DNA from: Epiperipatus broadwayi
Lineage: Eukaryota > Onychophora > Udeonychophora > Euonychophora > Peripatidae
Assembly (NCBI GenBank): GCA_028023455.1
Contig: JAQFVV010006216.1
Coordinates: 1,898,445-1,962,444, forward strand
DNA length: 64,000 nucleotides
Direction: 5' to 3'
Positions 14,390-25,618 of the stretch are shown here, piece after piece (positions within the stretch are counted from its first letter, which is position 1; the number at the start of each line of letters is the position of its first letter). Made by a program: the position numbers and the translations under genes. The notes beneath the pieces are model-generated. The model ran no database searches. It was not told where the DNA came from and saw only the letters and a program-made list of their open reading frames with translations.

Positions 14390-15420
14390 TGATCATATCT
14401 ACCTACAAAGGGCTAGCTCTAAGTTTACACATTAAATTCAGATACAATTTACGCTAATTCATCCATGCCTCACCTCTCTTTTGGATTCCATTACATCTCA
14501 GAATTCAAACTCAGGGAGAATATTGCCTTCAGTTCTCTTCAGGCATGTTCCAATTGAGTGAAGGATTCATTTAACCATATTACTATATTATGATGTAAAA
14601 AGAAAGTGGGTGTATATGAATGTATATCCAGTTATGAATTGATGAATGAATAGATAAATAATTTGAACAAAGTAAAGACCATTTTAATGAAAATCAAATT
14701 AACAATGTTTATTGACTAACAAAATAAAAATTCAAAACTCTTTTAACATGATTAAAAAAATATGCATATTTATGTGTGTGTCACGTAAGTATCTCTACCA
14801 TATTAATGGCTAAATAAATATGTTTACTATTCCAATCCTTACTGATGGTAGGTATACATGACAAGGCATTAACTATTTACAAAGCAGATAAAATTAATAA
14901 AAAAATCATTTATTCATTATTACAATGATCACGAAACTGACTATTTCACAATATTATATCAATTTATGTACAATAGCTTCATTGTCCAATTCCAGCTGTA
15001 GAAGTTCCAACTTCTTTGGGGACCCCTAACTATATATAAGTTTCCTATGGTTGATAGAAAATAATATTTATGTGGGAATATTAATCATTCATACCCAATA
15101 AACAAATAGAAATAATCATTAGTTAACAAAAAAATAAACAACACAAACTCTGTCCTGCAGCAAGTGTATGTTCTTAATATGAAATATCAAATAAAATTTT
15201 ACCTTATTCCACATCACAGTGGTGATGATTACTAATGTCAAGTCACTATAAAAGGAGAGCTAACCTAAACTTTATTTTTAAAAAATGTTGTCTAACTTAA
15301 CAGCCTTCTTCCCTGTACTTTCTTGATTGCAATTACAGTGTATTCTTCCAAGATGTAGACATTCAGGTTTCCAAGTATGGAAGTGAAATATTTTTTTTTA
15401 CAAATATATATATATATATA
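14390..15420. other. A+T-rich stretch without recognisable features
   Basis: No convincing coding or repeat signature. An isolated CTATAAAAGG at about 15247 resembles a TATA box, but nothing supports a gene there. Confidence 0.5.
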
Positions 15421-15454
15421 TCTCGTTACAATATATATATATATTGTAACGAGA
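15421..15454. repeat. perfect 34-bp palindrome with TGTAACGAGA arms
   Basis: The sequence reads TCTCGTTACAATATATA followed exactly by its reverse complement. The arms end in TGTAACGAGA, and the centre is (TA)n. It sits at the left edge of the LTR-like segment that ends in TCGTTACA at 16013. Confidence 0.95.
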
Positions 15455-15784
15455 TGGGGTGGGTGAGATAGAAGTGGATAGAAAGTGTGAACCTGGTGTG
15501 ATGTAATAATCATCATCACTCTCAGTCAACAATATTTCAAATAAAATGATTTAATATAAAATGAGATTAGAGAATCTCCAAGAGCATTGAGAGATTGATG
15601 AGATCAACTAGCTACTAAAAAGCATGATTAACTATCAACCAGCATTATAAAAAGTCAAAGTAAGTATAATTCAAATACCATTCATCATCATTAATGATGG
15701 GAATAAACAAATCAATACAATATATCAGAATAAAATCAACAGACCATCTTGTGGCTGGATTTGAACATTAAACAATATAAATCA

Positions 15785-15902
15785 ACAGTCAACCTTGTGA
15801 CTGGATCGGAAAATGGGTCTTCTTTAGACCAGGCTAACTATTGAGCCTTTGCCAGCTTGGGCAATTATTTAAACATAATTTGGATGCACCAGTTTAGTAC
15901 CT
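15785..15902 (+). repeat. dispersed repeat copy A (SINE-like)
   Basis: This segment aligns along its length with 40031-40135 on the opposite strand. It shares ACAGTCAACCTTGTGA, then TGGAT, CAGGCTA, AGCCT, CTTGGG and TGGATGCA in the same order. The CTGGATCGGAA part occupies a Pol III B-box-like position (better preserved, TGGATTTGAA, in the other copy). A partial extra copy of the first part is at 15741-15768. This is probably an old SINE; the family is unknown to me. Confidence 0.55.
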
Positions 15903-15909
15903 ATCCATT

Positions 15910-15971
15910 AAAATACATAAGAATCAAAAATCAAAACAATAAAATACATAAGAATCAAAAATCAAAACAAT
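15910..15971. repeat. 31-bp tandem duplication (2 copies)
   Basis: The 31-bp unit, which begins AAAATACATAAGAATC and ends AAAACAAT, is repeated exactly twice. Confidence 0.95.
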
Positions 15972-16299
15972 AATGCTGGGACATTTTGTAACGAGCATAG
16001 ACATTCGTTACATTGTTTTTTTTTTTTATTTATTAAACATGAAAGTAAATTAAAAAGTTCGCATTTAAAAATTTTCTTTAAGAATTAAAAATTGAAATTA
16101 AATATCATCTTAAACTCTTATATATTAATTAAATCGCACAGATAATGAAAAATTATTAAAATAAAACTTTATTAAAGAAAAAGTATTTTAAAACTAAATT
16201 TTAAAAAGATTTGGAGATGAAATTATATCTTTAAATTTATCTTTAAATATATTTTTGATTTGGAAAAACAGGTTAATTAATCAGAAATGGAAATGATTG

Positions 16300-16566
16300 T
16301 TAATTAGTTAAATGTAAACCAGCCTTCGGCATTTAAATGTAAAATCACCGGTCAGATAAGAAAACAATAGAAACTGTTAGCAAATAAGAAGAAATCCCTA
16401 TGGAATCGGACCTCAACGAAAAGGATCATCTCATCGATGACGTAATGTTAAGTCAATCCTTCGAATACGTATAAAAGGAAAATTTGGAAATTATTAATTA
16501 GTGACGAGTTATTGATGATTATTACGATGTAACAGCTAGGTGTTAGTGCTGAGGGGATTGAAAAAG
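16300..16566 (+). promoter_or_regulatory. CpG-retaining promoter-like region with TATA box
   Basis: About 16320-16760 keeps many CpG dinucleotides (for example ACCGG, CATCGATGACG, CGAATACG), unlike most of the window. A canonical TATAAAAG lies at 16470-16477, and a small ORF starts 90 bp downstream of it. This could be a Pol II promoter of a host gene or the LTR promoter of a retroelement. No transcription start can be proven. Confidence 0.35.
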
Positions 16567-16792
16567 ATGCACAGCTTCAATCCCTTCAGTTCTGCTAAGA
16601 AAGGAAGAAAAATGAACCATCGTTTCTACATTGAGGACCCACTACACTAAAAAATCTCCGGATGGATAAATAAATCGGCCAACAGGATACCAATCTTCAG
16701 ACGATGTGGGAATTCACGTTCAAACGGCAAGGAATATATGAAGATGAACTATTTAAATAACCGTAAGAACTTTAAAATTTATGAACAGTAAA
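16567..16792 (+). other. small ORF pair downstream of TATA box, unassigned
   Basis: An ATG at 16567, with an in-frame stop shortly upstream, opens a 27-codon frame starting MHSFNPFSSAKKGRKM. It ends at TAA 16648-16650. The same frame then stays open for 46 more codons (starting KISGWINKSANRIPIFRR) to a TAA at about 16790. Composition, CpG content and basic residues make it look coding, possibly an ORF broken by one stop. Alternatively, a donor-like ACC|GTAAGA near 16761 would make this a first exon. I do not recognise the peptide. Confidence 0.25.
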
Positions 16793-17995
16793 TTAAAATT
16801 TTCCATATTTAAATGATTGCAATATTATCCTATCTGACCAACTTAATTTATTAATAATGTTATTTGATGTATTTTTTATTTATTTATTTAAAATCATTTC
16901 CATTTATTTAATTTTGTTCTTTAAGTTTTATTATGATTTCTGTTTTCCGTTAAGTTAAATTATATAAATGTTAAACTTAAGTCGGGCGTGAATGGCTGTA
17001 TAGATTTGTAAAGTTATATTAGGGGAGGGTAATCTTAGGTTATTTGTTTCATGGTTAAATTGGGTCAATGGATTGGATATATTGGTGGGATTAGTAGATG
17101 TAATATTGATTCGCTACGGGCAGAATCGCTTCATACGCCGCACACTTCCGTTTGCCTATGGAAGGAATTATAAGTCGGATACCGCAGTTTCTTTCTATGG
17201 AGTTTTTTGTTTTATTGCTCTTCTTTAGAGATAGATGTAATATTCCTATCTCATAAGAGGCAATTTCTTCTTTTAACCTTTTGTGCTGTCGTATTTTATT
17301 ACATTGAATACATCGATATATCAGATGAATTGATGCCAGTTTGACTACGAATTTTAGCCTAAGGTTAAATAGGGATAGAATGTTTATTTTCAAAAGCAAA
17401 TTTATGTGGTCTATTCATACTCGATCCTAAATAAAAATGCATTAAATTTAAGTTGTTTATAGATGCTTGCATGGATTGTTTATTGGTTAACTATGTTTTG
17501 CATTTCCATATTTGATCAAAATATATAGACATTCGATAAATAATGATACCTTACGGTGAGTATCTAAAATGTATTTATTCGGATGTCTTTTAAGTTATTG
17601 GTGACAATGCAAGTATCTTATGGTGAATACTATTGGGTCACATATAAATTTCCCTCCGCAATTGTCAGTAATAAATAATTTTATATTTTGATCGCTTATG
17701 TTTACTTTGGAATGTTTTTAACCGTGTAATCCATGTAACCGATCTATAGCAACTTATTATAACAAGCTTTTATAATCCCATCTGTGCGAACTTAATTAAA
17801 ATGTAAAATTAGAATATAATAGTAATTAAATGTAAATTAAAGTCAAAAATCTAAGGTAAAGTTAAAAATAATGTTAAATGTTAAAATGTAAAACTAATAC
17901 TAAAATAATTTTAAATCTTATATATATGTGAAATAAATAAATGTTTGTGTGTTAATTACTGGCAGTGGCTTATTTTATTCTTTTTTATATATATG
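16793..17995. other. A+T-rich stretch with a CpG-bearing core, unassigned
   Basis: Around 17100-17340 CpGs are again frequent (CGCTACGGGC, ACGCCGCAC). An open minus-strand frame of 102 codons (17399-17091) and a shorter plus frame cover it. Neither resembles a known protein. It may be the continuation of the transcribed unit or element beginning near 16.3 kb. Confidence 0.25.
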
Positions 17996-18055
17996 CTCTT
18001 AGATTATCTTATTAAATCTCTGCTATTCCACTGAGCTAGTGACATGGGCTAACGA
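17996..18055 (-). repeat. tRNA-like fragment with A box
   Basis: On the minus strand, CTAGCTCAGTGGAATAGCA matches the D-arm and Pol III A box of a tRNA (TAGCTCAGTGGTAGAGCA). An anticodon-arm-like hairpin GATT...AATC follows. No T arm or B box follows, because the sequence runs into (TA)n. It is a truncated tRNA-derived SINE head or retroposed tRNA piece, not a functional gene. Confidence 0.4.
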
Positions 18056-19890
18056 CCGGATGCAAAATTTAAAAGGAAAGAAAAAAAAATTTTTTTTTTT
18101 GACTTACGTATCTGCCTACTTTATAAATTTTTCTAGGTTCAAATGCCTAGATGGCGCCCCGTAGTGCAGTTTACGTTAAGTCGTCTTTCTCCGGATCGAT
18201 ACAATTTAAACATGCTGATCATCATCAATGCTCTGGCCACTTGTACTGGCCAACTATAAACTTAAATTTTTTTAACAAGACTAAACTAAAATAAGCTATA
18301 GTGTGTGGGCTTTAAAGAGTATCCTCTTTTGCACAAACCAGGATGATGATTGATCATCTCTGGATGCCCAAAAAGCATTAAATACATCCCCATTTATCCG
18401 TGTCTGAATCTAGCCCAGAAAACACAAGCTCTATTACTATATGTGAACAAGAGATGATGGAATACAATTTCAACAATTAAATAAGTTTATTAATAACAAT
18501 AAAAAATGATTAAGGTCTTATAAGGGTTCTGATTTTGAAAAGTATACATTGAGTTATATGATTAATAAATTAGGTTTACTTAAAATCCATTCAGCAAACA
18601 GGCATATGGCTTGATACAAAATAAACATGTTTGAATTAACATTTAATTTAGAAAAATGATCAAAATTTTACACATAAGTGTCTATCTGACAGCATTGTTA
18701 TTTATAATACAATTGACATATATACGCACACATATGTGCATGTGCATGAATTTTCTGATTTTGATTATAATACAAAATTTCAAATGATCACATTGAGATT
18801 TAAATAATTATTCAACATTTAAATTGTTACATTAATTTACAAAAAGTATAATAAAATATATTCAAATTATTACTATGGTTTACATATACATGTGCACAGA
18901 TGCGCGATTTATAATATACAATTAATATAAAAAAATGAATTGACATTTAATCAAAAAAAATATTAAAATTTTACATATATGAATGTGCGCGTACACACAC
19001 ACCCTGGCTCCCATCTATTTCCACTTGTTACACTAATGTTATTATATTTTCCTAATCACTTCCATTTGGAAAACACGTAAATTTCATATATATATGTGAG
19101 TATAAACAAAACATAGATATAATTTAAAATTTAATTTCAGTTTATAAGTTCTTTTTTTTTCCAAACTAAATAAAGTCAACTTTTGTTGACAGGTACTTGT
19201 TGATTAATTATCAATGTTTTTAAATTAAAATGTCTCTCTTTTTTTTTCTTAATAAATGAAAAATAAAATCGTTTTATAGAATTAAGAAAATATAAATTTC
19301 AAAATGTCATTCTGCATGATTAGTTAATGTTGATGAAGTAGGCAAGGTGAGAGAGGACAAGTGAATATGTGAACTGCAGCTCTTCATGCTATGATAAGTA
19401 GATAGTCAAGCATGGACTAAGTACACAATGCCCCATGATGTCACGAGAAAATACCTCAATTTTAAGCACTGTCCCTTCTAAGTACCTAGACAGATCATCC
19501 ACAAAAAATAGTATCCAGAAAAAAAATATCAGGCACTGAGCCAGCCCTGCTCATCTCTTGTGAGTCTTAGGGGCTTTAGAAGAGGTCTATTCATGATACC
19601 AAGACCTATTCATGAGGCCTACATATACACTGCTGGACTACCCTGGGACCTCAATATCTAGGTCTAGACAGTGCCGAGTATATACTTCAGAGGACAACAA
19701 ACACACCGCATCCACACAGCCCTGCTCAACCATACACCCACCACAAACATAAAAAGTACAAATTCATGCATCACTTTCAAAATGTAATTTTACTAAAGAA
19801 ATTATTTAAAATTTTGTTATTATATATAACTCTACCCGCCATAGCTGTATATATTTTTATCTGTTCTTCTCTGCCTTTAGACACATCAGC

Positions 19891-19925
<35 letters not shown>

Positions 19926-20970
19926 ATTGTTCATTTAGCAAGCTGGTTCTTTTGGTCCATTAGAAAATATAATCAATGTTTGTTGCAATCCATGTAAAAT
20001 CTTGATCTGTAGTTGGTCACTTTCAATCTAGGATTATTATATTTCAGGCAAGCAACTATCCTCCATGTTTAAGGCTATGAATTCCTGCAGAAAGAAGTGG
20101 GTCATTTTCAAACTCTTGAGAAGGAAATATTAGCAGCATCTGAATCTAATGTCCTGCATTCAGCTATATCAATTCATGGTAGGTAGACTGCCAACTCTAT
20201 AATCAGATAAAACCAACTGCTGCAAACTCCATCAAGTTGCAACAAAATATTGCCACCAACTCTGCAGCTGACTTTTCTTACAAAAAATATTATTCAAAAC
20301 TAGCGCTAATCCTGTTATCAGCCCTTTTATAGACTAATCTAAGGTGATAACAGCAGCTTGATTAAAAACAGAGTCTTTATTTTTATCTCACTAATCTCTT
20401 TGAAAACATATACATGTTTTTTCTTAAGGGATTTCTAATAGATAAAAATTTTGTTTAATTAATTAAAATTTAAAAAATACAATAGGGTGTTTTTACATTT
20501 CAAAATCAGAATAATAATAATAATAATACAATATTTATATTTATTCAGACCTTTTAAAGGTTTAATTTATAAAACAATTTTTTTATTTTAAATTAGAGTT
20601 ATTATTTATTATTTTTTATTTATGTCAGTGAATGTAGAAAATATCTACTATAATTTTTGTCTGTGTTTATTTCTAGTTTTCCTTTATTTTATGTATATAT
20701 ATATGCACATACACTATATTAGTGTATGCTATGTAAGCCAACTGGTTACAATATATATATATATATTGTGAAGGTAGCTCAAAATCGCTGCCACAACAAA
20801 CCTTAGCCATCTGAAATAATGGAATGTTTTTTTTATTTAATTAGCATGGAAAAATTAAATAAAATAAGTTTTTTTTAGAAAACTTTTGAAGAAAATAAAT
20901 GTTTTAATATTTTAACAGTGTATTAACTACTGGGAATGATGAGTAATTTCAAGTGAAAAACACACATATA
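18056..20970. other. unassigned stretch with two mixed-composition islands
   Basis: 18100-18460 and 19320-19760 are less A+T-rich than the flanks but contain only short frames. They may be old repeats. 20050-20300 is similar. I cannot name any of them. The rest is A+T-rich filler. Confidence 0.4.
19890..19925. repeat. (AT)n microsatellite
   Basis: An interrupted (AT)n tract of about 36 bp. Confidence 0.9.
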
Positions 20971-21484
20971 TATTATAACACCCACCGATATATATATATA
21001 ACCGCCATTGTTGGCTTTAACCCGAAGCTTCGAATAAAGATATTTGTGAGCATGGTTTGATCCCATCTCATTCCCAATCTTACCCTATCAAGAAGCCCAT
21101 TAGTCCCACACACATATATATCATTCATACACGCATCAAAATAGTGCAAATATATATATGAGAGCTGTTTATTTAATGTGGTCATATATTTAAATTTTAA
21201 AAGAGACTTAATATAGCAATTAACATTGAGGTAACACTAGTTTCTTTATTAAGATACATTCACCGAACACATATTTTGTGCCACGTCACTTTACCTTAGT
21301 TCACGCGATCAAAGACAAGTCCGCATTTATCTCTTGCCGAGAAAACTGGTCTGGTGGATATGACGGATGGCAAACAGTTCCACTGAGGTAGGTCGATTAA
21401 CATATCTCAGAGGTGGAGTAGTTGATTCACTCTCTTTGCAAAAAGATCCAAATCTTCAAAGATCTTTCGTCACCATTTCTTCGA
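20971..21484. other. CpG-rich unassigned sequence next to the LTR-like segment
   Basis: The composition is like that of 21485-22250 and contrasts sharply with the surrounding A+T-rich DNA. A 70-codon minus frame (21185-20973) ends in a (TA)n tract and has no recognisable domain. If the LTR reading is right, this would be the internal leader of the element. Confidence 0.3.
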
Positions 21485-22250
21485 TGAAACAAAATTTCTT
21501 TATTTATTAATGCAGTTCGTAAGTCCGCTTCAGGTGAGTTTCACGACCAGTGTCCACTGGGCCGATCCAACGAAACCCGCACAATAGAATTACCCCGACA
21601 TTTTTGGAAAGAAAAATATTACAACTTCTTAAGAAAAATTTTACACATCCTCCTAATCTGGAGTTCAAGCCGCGTCTCCCTCTTTCTTTTTTTTTTTATA
21701 TCCACTCGAGCACAACAAAAAGTTCTTTTGTTTTCACCTTTAACTTTTCAAAATCTCTCTGCGTATCCGTACGCCACTGACCAGTTCTTCCATTGTTCTT
21801 CAAAAAAAAATACCCACCTGACCAGTTTTCAGACTTCCCGACGCCAGTTATTAACTAAACTGCCTACAGCAATTAACTCATTTCTATTTCGGTCCTCATA
21901 TGTTCAAGAGATTACTCAACAAAAGAAAACACGTGTTACCGACAATATCAATAAAACTCAAAAAAAAACTTACGGATAAAATATCTACGAATAATTAATT
22001 ACGCTTTATACAGCTCTACATATATAATTGATTGCAACCATCACCGATACTACATACGTATATTGTACACTCGCACATACACTATATTTACATATACCTA
22101 CACACATAACTTTCGCACTCCTTGTAACAGGGTTCGAATGACCATTTACATATATATTTTTTCTTTTTTTGTTTATACATAGTCGCTCCACATTAACACT
22201 AGCAATTAGTAATATATCACATACGCGCGTATTCGAACCCGTTTGTTACA
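21485..22250 (-). mobile_element. LTR-like segment in a CpG-rich island
   Basis: Read on the minus strand it starts TGTAACAAACGGGTTCG. It contains TATA-like words (about 21695 and about 22010) and an AATAAATAAAG polyadenylation-type signal at 21499-21509. It ends TTTTGTTTCA, so it has TG...CA ends over about 766 bp. A primer-binding-site-like TGGTGACGAAAG follows 9 bp later (21475-21464). CpG density is far above the window background. No gag or pol frame is visible beyond it, so a complete retroelement is not present. The alternative is a host CpG-island promoter: the plus strand has a textbook donor CAG|GTGAGT at 21533/21534. I cannot decide between them. Confidence 0.35.
22123..22250. repeat. 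inverted-repeat segment TGTAACAGGGTTCGAAT...
   Basis: TGTAACAGGGTTCGAAT at 22123 is matched in inverse by ATTCGAACCCGTTTGTTACA ending at 22250. The two arms are about 17 and 20 nt, differing by a 3-nt insertion. The segment is a potential hairpin of 128 bp. It forms the 5' edge of the LTR-like segment, but could instead be a small foldback insertion. Confidence 0.6.
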
Positions 22251-24784
22251 ATATATTAGTAATAAAATTTTTTTATTTAAGAAAATATAAACTTGGATAA
22301 AAAAAATTGTACATATTTGTATATATATATGTTAATCATTGTATTGTGGATTGTGTTGAACAGACAATGACTTAAATAAAAAGAATAATCATAGTAATAA
22401 AAAATAAATCAAGTATTGTAATATCTGAATATTAGAGGGATAGTAATAATATAATATTACAAATTTATGTCATAATTTGTTTTGTTTTTTTAAATGAATT
22501 GATATAAAAAATATTTTAAAAGATACAATGCTAAGAACACTAGTTTTTAAACAATAGGAATAATGTTGGTATAAAAAGGAAACAATTAAAAATCTTTTTT
22601 TTCTTGTTCTGCATTTGTTATGAAACATCATCTTATTGAAACAATTATTATTTTAATATTTTCTGCAAAATGGACATTTTTTTAAAGCAGCGTCTCAACA
22701 AATATTAATGTTTTTCTAGTTAATTCGTCATTTGGAAAAAAATAGGGGAACTGAATAGAACTGTCTTATTCTAATTCAAGAGGCAGATAAGTCAAAATAA
22801 TTTATCAATTTAAATTTTATAAAAAATATTATGATTTTTGTTTAAAAGAAACAAAAAAAAAAAAAAGAAATCAGAACAGTTGATTTAATTTAAAGTATAT
22901 ATAGCCAATATTACAAGCAATAGATAGCTGTACTCTATAGATATATTCTTATTAAATGCAAACCGCATATATATTTATATAAAGCTGTATATATAGTTAA
23001 AATATGAAATACATTGGCTAGAAGAATTAATTGTTGTTGGGGTGGAGCATTTTCTTTTATCCACTAAGGTCATATGAGTATTAATATTTAACTGTCTACA
23101 ATTTATGTGTCTGAGAAGTTGGATCCAACCAAGACGAAAATCTACATGAGGAGTAACATAAAACTACTTATTGCCAACTTAAATAAATTCAGGATGTGCT
23201 ATATAAAATTAATCAGGAGTTTTTCAACATCTATAAAAAATGCATAAACCATAAGAACTGTTTGTGTAAAAAGAACTCTGAAAAATAGTGATGCCTGATC
23301 ATATTGATTCATGAAAGATTGTAAAATTATGTTTTATTTTCTGTTGTATAAATCTGTATTTTTATTTTTATTTATTATTTCGATATTATATTTGGGAAGT
23401 GTTATTTCTAATTCAACAGGAAACAGTCCAACATAAAAAAACATCAAGAGAGTAGGGGGGAAGGTTGAAAAGTTTTTCTTTTTTTGTTTTTAATAAAATC
23501 TAGGTTATCCCTGCCCAAAATACTTGAACTTCAGCTATGAGCATAAAGTTAAGTGCCTTAACAGAATACTTAAATGGTAAGTTTTTTAAAAAGTCCTTGA
23601 AATAATCAATGCTACAACATGACATGACTTACTTGTAGTTATAATATAAATGTTACTAATAGTATTCTTAAGATTTTTATAATGAATGAATGATTAATGT
23701 GTTTTTTTAAATTAATATTCTTTATAATTTTCTGTTCTATCATATTCTGTATTGTTTATTATTATACTTTTCCACACTTAAAATTTCATACATCTGAGGT
23801 TGCATTTAAATTTTCATTGAGTTAGCAATCTCACTTTTAATTAGTATTTTTTTTTTATTAACTTGGATATATAGATGTCTATATTATGTGTGTCTATCAT
23901 GGGAAGTAAGGATGAATAGTTTTAAATTGTTTAAGTAAAGAAATGATAGATACTCATTATAGACATGAAAATTGTAAATACATAGGAATATATCCAAATA
24001 ATTTATTTGCACTTGTAAATATTTTTCTCTTTTTGAAATTTTTCTTTTCTACATTGATTGAGAATTTATTTTATGTTTGAATATATCTTTTTTTTTTGTA
24101 AATAAATATTATAAAGTTTTGTTAATTGACTAGGTCTCTGTAGTTTTGTTGATCCAGCATTTACATTCAATCCAGCATTTATATTCCATCCTATAACCAA
24201 TATTTTATACATACACACACCCACATTATTGTTTGATAAGCATGTGAGAGAATATTAAATAAAGGTTATTTCTTTCTAATAGATAGGATATATTATTTTA
24301 GTTGTTGATTAATAGTTTGCATAGATACATACCTGTTAAAAGAGTCGAATGCGAATTCTTCCTGAATTTGAATATCTGAGGCAATGGTTTTGAAAAAGAG
24401 CGGTGACATGTGAGATGAACTGATTTGAATTACATGTAGATTTGATGGATAATGCTTAGGCTAGACTATTGAAGATAGATGTAATCATGTGCCAGGTACT
24501 TTATCATGTTATCTCTAGCATCCTACATAAAGACCCTAGGTCTGACAGTAGGTAGATGTGATTTTGCTCTCTTTCTCATATATATGTATATGGACTGGAC
24601 TGTTGCATTTGGCACTATCAACTTTAGGATAAGTAAAATAGGTGTACCAGCACTTTTAGATTTGATGTAAGTTTATTATATGTTGTGGATGAACCAGCGG
24701 ATTGATGAAGTTGATCTGTGTGTTTAAATGTATTTTTGGACTGGCACATCCAGATATATTCGACCAACCATTACAATATATATA
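22251..24784. other. A+T-rich stretch, no named feature
   Basis: Homopolymer and TA runs only, except a mixed-composition part at about 24320-24560 with no open frame of note. Confidence 0.5.
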
Positions 24785-25470
24785 TATATGTAAATTTATA
24801 AATAAATATTTGAAAATACAGTACTCAAAAGTTTATAAAAAATATATGTATAACTGTCACTTAGAAGCACTTTCAACTAACTTGTAGCTTTGTCAACTAT
24901 CACTTTTAAAATGTCAGCTTTCCCATAATTCAATGATGTCAATTTTCCCATAATTCTGTGATCTTAACATTTGCTGCTTGCCTATTAATTAAATCTTGCT
25001 TATATTTATATATTAACATCGCCTCTTTAATTTTCCTTTTATTATTATTTCTTTCATTTTCCAATATTTTTACGTTGTTATAATTAAAATCGAAACCATA
25101 TATACATGATTTATTATGGTCATAAAAGACAGAAGCTGATAAAGTATCATTATTTTTAAAATTTTGTTTTGTGTTTTGAATCCTTTTAAATAATAATGTG
25201 TTCTTTTGTTCTTTTTTCCAATGTGCACCTTGATTCATCTATATATCCAGTGCCACACCTACATGTCCATTTGTAAATGATACAATTTTTATTTATTAAT
25301 AAAGTTTTATCTTTTGAATTTTTTATTAATTTATTTAATGTAGGTGATGCATAAAATGCAATATCACATATTCCTTTATAAATTTTCTTAATGAAACTTG
25401 CCTGTTGATTTGAAATATATGGTATTGATATCCACAGATTTTTATCAGAAGAATTAACATTATTATTAAT
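24785..25470 (-). mobile_element. Penelope-like element 3' end, left inverted arm
   Basis: This arm is the reverse complement of 25471-26225, apart from a few differences and one duplication. Read on the minus strand it encodes the end of a PLE protein. The GIY-YIG-type endonuclease segment (YKWTCRCGTGYIDESRCTLE) is followed by KRTKEH, the usual R-x-KEH turn of PLE endonucleases. After a frame break comes a 99-codon C-terminal frame (25238-24939) with YGFDFNYNNVKILENERN. That matches the PLE ending ...F-x-NVKIL-x-x-E. Then follow a stop and about 150 bp of 3' UTR. The YIG glycine is changed to D in this copy. The endonuclease would nick target DNA during retrotransposition; this fragment has no reverse transcriptase. 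Confidence 0.85.
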
Positions 25471-25618
25471 ATTAATAATAATGTTAATTCTTCTGATAAA
25501 AAACTGTGGATATCAATACCATATATTTCGAATCAACAGGCAATATTAATAATAATGTTAATTCTTCTGATAAAAAACTGTGGATATCAATACCATATAT
25601 TTCGAATCAAAAGGCAAG
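25471..25618. repeat. 74-bp tandem duplication inside the right PLE arm
   Basis: The segment containing TTCTTCTGATAAAAAACTG recurs exactly 74 bp downstream. Only the right arm has it. Confidence 0.95.

Larger units (their letters stand above)
15445..16013. mobile_element. possible solo LTR or TIR element bounded by TGTAACGA...TCGTTACA
   Basis: The segment starts TGTAACGAGATGGGG and ends ACATTCGTTACA, so it has TG...CA ends and an 8-bp terminal inverted repeat. A TATAAAA word lies about 110 bp in. No coding region is present. The flanks do not show a clear target duplication because the left side is a (TA)n palindrome. It could be a solo LTR, a small DNA element or coincidence. A copy of a dispersed repeat and a 31-bp tandem duplication lie inside. 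Confidence 0.25.

Noticed and set aside
17091-17399. 102-codon minus-strand ORF as a gene
   Set aside because: No recognisable motif, and it overlaps CpG-bearing sequence that also has a shorter open plus frame; reported only as an unassigned region.
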